The notes under the pieces were generated by a model. It made no database searches. It worked only from the letters and a program-made list of their open reading frames with translations, and had not been told where the DNA came from. The position numbers were made by a program, and so were the translations under genes. Shown piece by piece: positions 60,245 through 64,000 of a DNA stretch of 64,000 nt (position 1 is its first letter; every line of letters starts with the position of its first letter). Source of the stretch: Dugong dugon (Eukaryota; Chordata; Mammalia; Sirenia; Dugongidae); NCBI GenBank assembly GCA_030035585.1, contig CM057468.1, positions 53,812,145 to 53,876,144 on the forward strand. The letters are read 5' to 3'.

Positions 60245-61160
60245 ACTTGATTTTTAATTTAATATATCATAGCCATCTCTCCAGGTCAAAAAATAAAAAT
60301 AGAAATCACTATTTTTAATAGAGGGGATCCCCAGTGGTGCACTAGTTAAGCACTAGACCACTAGTTGAAAGATCAGTGGTTCAAACCCACCATCCGCTCC
60401 GTGGGAGAAAGATGTGGCAGTCTGCTTCCGTAAAGATTTACAGCCTTGGAAACCCTATGGGGGCAATTCTGCTTGGTCCTGTAGGGTCGCTATGAGTTGG
60501 AACTGAGTGGGCAGCAATAGGTTATTTTCTAGTTCACAGTATAAATACAGTTTTTTCAACAAAAACACTTGTATTGATAATCACTCAAGTTGTTCACTGT
60601 CTTCACCCTACCATAAATAATTTGCAATAAACTTAGTTGTACTGGTATTTACACAGGTATTCTTTTATGCTGGTACTTTTGTTTCAGTAAAAAGAAAGAT
60701 TTCCAGTAGTGGATTGCAGTCACAAAGTATATGCATATTTAAAATTTTAATATATACAGTAAGATTACTGTACAAAGTTGCTTTATTCCACATGTCCAGC
60801 TGGTATGCATGAGAATGCTCACTTCCCTATACTTTCACCAGTGCCCATTATTCCAGGTCTTGTAAATTATTGCAAATCTGATGGGTGAAGAATGTATTTA
60901 CCTGACTGCTACAAAGATTGAACATCTTTGCATTTGCTTAGTTCCATGTGCATTTCCACTGCAGCAAATTGCCTGTTCATACTCTTGCCTCTTTATTTCA
61001 TATAGTATTGTTTGTCTTTCTCTTATCAACTTCTAGAAGCTGATTGCATAATACTAAGCCTTTGTTTGTCATTTGCATTGCTTATTTCCCCTATCTATTG
61101 TCTTTTTATTCTATATAGTTCTGTCTTTTGCCATATAGTCTATATAACATTTGAACTCTT
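60245..61160 (-). mobile_element. Old L1 fragment (3' end region)
   Basis: Antisense L1 3' pattern: cagtgcccattattccaggt, caaatctgatgggtgaagaa, ttgaacatctttgcatttgc, ttgtctttctcttatcaact. A SINE interrupts it at 60327-60527. Confidence 0.65.
60327..60527 (+). mobile_element. AfroSINE, long form
   Basis: Plus copy: gatccccagtggtgcactag, gtggcagtctgcttccgtaa, agatttacagccttggaaac, ggtcgctatgagttggaact. Confidence 0.93.
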
Positions 61161-61279
61161 GTTTCTGAAAAGATAATACCAACCTAAATGAATGTTTTTC
61201 ATAGTTCATTAAAATATATTTAAAAACAAAGGGATAATGTACATTTTATATTTTTTAGGTAAAATTGTTTCTCCATGGA

Positions 61280-61385
61280 AAGTGGGAATGGATTATTATC
61301 TGGCCCCCCTACACACCTATATCCTCAGTGCCTTGAACAGTGTCTGGCCCACGGTAAAATTCAGTACATTGAAAGAATTTTAAAA
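61280..61385 (+). repeat. L2 3' end
   Basis: Pattern cacacctatatcctcagtgc, cttgaacagtgtctggccca. 61386-61635 is unique sequence. Confidence 0.55.
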
Positions 61386-61635
61386 TTTTAGTACATGATA
61401 ATCTATACAAATAAAGTTATTCTGCCACAGGAGAATGGCTGGAATAATTTTTATCAATTGTGGAAGATATTTGGAATGGCATGAATTAAAACATAGACTG
61501 TGGCATTCATTGGGAAGGGGGTGGAGTTGTGTATACCAGAGAGAACACCCTCAAATGATAAAAAGTTGTTTTCCCTACCAGCTGCAGGCACTGATTTTTA
61601 CTGATGGTTAGGGTTTCTTTCAACTATCCTGAGGA

Positions 61636-61845
61636 CCAAAAATCCATTGCTGTGGAGTCGATTTACACTTATAGCGACCCTATACGACAGAGTAGAACTG
61701 CCACATAGGGTTTCCCAGGCTGTATGTAATCCTTACAGAAGCAGACTGCCATATCTTTCTCCTGCTGAGCGGCTGGTGGATTGAAACTGCTGCCCTTTCA
61801 GTTAGCAGCCAGGCACTCAACCACTGTACCACCAGGGCTGCCCTT
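61636..61845 (-). mobile_element. AfroSINE, long form with target duplication
   Basis: Minus copy: attgctgtggagtcgattta, gaactgccacatagggtttc, cagactgccatatctttctc, actgtaccaccagggctgcc. Flanks tatcctgagga (61625-61635) and tatcctgaaga (61846-61856). Confidence 0.94.
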
Positions 61846-64000
61846 TATCCTGAAGACAGCTAGTAATTAATAATAACATTCAACTTCTATTTTCTTATTT
61901 ATTTTCATTTCTAACATCTTTTTTTTACAAGGACCTGAATCATATGGAATAAAGTAGTAAAATATGAATTGAAGTAGAAAATCAGGTCCAATGATGAGGA
62001 GAAAAAATATGACCACTAACAGTGTCAACATATATTTTTTATCTGAGCTTCAGTTTTGACTCTGAGCTCCCTAGTAGTCAAAGCAAACAAAGAAACATGA
62101 TTAATTGTATAGTTCTCATCAGAAAAGAGAAAAAATTTCAGTGTCTCAGAGAAAGCAAAGCTCTTCCTAGCTCCGAAGACTAACAGCTATTTCACAAACG
62201 TCACTTGCATGCTAGAGCTGTGAATTTGCAATTTTAGGCATTTACAATGCTTGGAAGCATTAATTGTATTAAATTCAGGAATTTTTGAAATATTTAATGG
62301 AATTAAATTAATTAATTTCCTACACGAGATTAGCTATTTAGAGGAAGTTAATATGTTTATTTTGAGATTAGTAAAGCATTAAACAAAGTTGAAGTGTTTT
62401 TATTGAAATACTTCTAGACATAAAAATAGAACAATAAGATTTGCAAATTGGACTTAGAAGACTGAGGGAAAAAACTGCAACTTTAATAAAGTGAATGTTA
62501 ATTTAAAATCCAATAATCTGTAAATTTGTTGTTCTAAACTGTCCAAAAGTTTCTTTGGACATGTAACAAGTTCACAATGACACCCCTGAGGTAATTAAAT
62601 GAATCAGCTCAAAGCTAGATACTTAAGAATTTCTGCCAATGCCCAAGATTTTAAATTTTAATTTCGGACCTTTTTTCTAATATCAGGACCAGTTATCCAC
62701 TGAAGCTACTCTGTTTTGAGTTAACTCCAAATCTTTAGTCTGAGCATACCAGCCCAGCAGGGATCTCAGGGAATAAATATCCAGTTCATGTAAGAGTGAA
62801 TTCAAAGTTTAAGATATTGTATAAAGAGGAGGGATGTCCTGCATTCGTTTTAATTTGTTTGGGATTGTTATGTGGTTTGTCAGGCCACTACTCTTCCTGC
62901 CTGCTGAGATTCTTGGCGGGGCGGGGGGTGGGGTGGTGGTGGTGAAAATGCAGATTTATTAGGAACATCAATAGTAAGCGTTCATGCAGTTAGAGTAATA
63001 GTCATTCCCGAGTCAGCAAGGTCAAGTAGAATGAGCTTGGGCTGGCTTCAGAGCCAAACAAGCAAGGGCTCACATCCTAGCCCCCTAGCAAATTACTTCA
63101 CCTCTCTCAGCTTCCTCCTCTGTATATAAAATCTTGGTAATAATTCCTACCCCATAAAGTTATTAGGAAATTAAATGAGGTAATCTCCATGACAGGCACT
63201 TGATAATTAATTTTAGATGCCTTTCATTTCGGTTCACAATGTTTGTGTCATCCTTCATAAAAACTTGGTCTTAATTTTGCTGTTCTTCTAGTTCTAAAAT
63301 GTAGTGAGCAATGTAAGTGGGTAAAATGTGTTTTCCATGAGCAAACTATGGCCCCGGGGTCATCACTGACCTTTTTGGGTCTCAGGTTCTACCTGCATTT
63401 AATTTTTTAAATCAGTTTTCTAAAAAGTTTGCAGAAAGCAATTCAATCAAAATGTGATGGGAAAAGGAGTCTCCACTTAGCTCCAAAAGAATCTGAATTC
63501 TGACTTTTACCAACATCTCTACCTTAAAGACTGAGCAAGGTGTTTATACACAAAAGGAAAAGGCTTTAGGGAGATTTGCGGGACACCCTAGCATATATGT
63601 AAGGCAATATGAAACAAAAGCGGGGGGGGGGGGGGGGAGAGGAAGGGCTAGGGTACAGAAGAGGGAGCGTGGCAATGACATAGCAAGACTGAAAGTTGCG
63701 GGGAATGTACGATTTGGCCTCCCTCCTAGCGGGCATATCACCTGCATACGTACTCAGTGCAGAAAATTCACAAGCTTGGTATGCTTCTCTACCTCATACA
63801 TCACCAGAGAAGATGGAAAATCCAGCTAGAACAGAGGGAATAATGATAAAAATAAACCAGAAGGCAGAAGGGTTGATAGGAATCCGGGTAAGAAAGAATG
63901 TAAATGGCAAATGTGACAAAAAAAGAAGGGAAAAAAAAAAAAATCTTAATCATCCTGTTCAATGGATATGACTTCTTTTCATAGAGATATTTCCCACTTG
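61846..64000. other. Intergenic stretch, right end
   Basis: Unique AT-rich sequence with a MIR at about 63020-63210 (plus; tctcagcttcctcctctgta and gttattaggaaattaaatga), a G-rich patch at 62918-62940 and a 16-base G run at 63622-63637. No gene recognised. Confidence 0.5.

Noticed and set aside
63544-63971. Short frames at the right end as genes
   Set aside because: No start context, domain or conserved pattern; they overlap the G run and unique intergenic sequence.

Overview
This is a window of mammalian nuclear DNA: large introns, dense interspersed repeats, CpG depletion outside one CpG island, and GT-AG exon junctions. It holds one recognisable protein-coding gene, SP4 (Sp-family zinc-finger transcription factor), on the minus strand. 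The repeats point to an afrotherian, probably an elephant or another paenungulate. There are about 18 copies of a tRNA-derived SINE (AfroSINE type: head with 'ccctggtggcgcagtgg', body with 'ctatggggcagttctac', tail with 'gactcgacggcaac'). There are also four copies of an RTE-clade LINE with a matching 3' tail. The species is inferred from these repeats, not shown directly.

SP4 layout (minus strand, right to left): a CpG-island promoter at about 55.2-56.3 kb; exon 1 with the start codon and only 7 coding bases (55170-55176); a 401-bp intron; exon 2 (54647-54768); a 491-bp intron; the large glutamine-rich exon 3 (52601-54155); a 41.2-kb intron; exon 4 (11172-11400, Btd box); a 9.3-kb intron; exon 5 (1703-1902, zinc fingers 1 and 2). 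The last coding exon (finger 3 and C-terminus) lies beyond the left edge. All phases fit: 2,113 coding bases give 704 codons plus one base. Adding the roughly 81 residues expected from the missing exon gives a protein close to the 784-785 residues known for mammalian SP4. No frameshift or premature stop is present.

Repeats by region: 1-782 is an RTE fragment, antisense to the window. Intron 4 (1903-11171) is almost filled by one very old L1 on the plus strand. It runs from its 5' UTR to its 3' end and is split by later insertions and an internal inversion. Intron 3 holds an RTE pair in opposite orientation (18655-21337 plus, 24797-27996 minus), an RTE copy collapsed to its two ends (17720-18185), L2 and MIR fragments, a minus-strand L1 (about 31480-32960), hAT-type DNA transposon remnants, an ancient L3/CR1-like LINE (about 44690-46450) and most of the SINEs. 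Right of the promoter (56.3-64 kb) I see only intergenic repeats and unique AT-rich sequence.

I found no new multi-gene system. The observations most worth checking are: a short ORF overlapping the SP4 start; a possible intronic polyadenylation product lacking the zinc fingers; a segment with a tRNA-Gly-like head at 23.06-23.67 kb; the collapsed RTE derivative; and an inversion inside the old L1 bounded by short inverted repeats.
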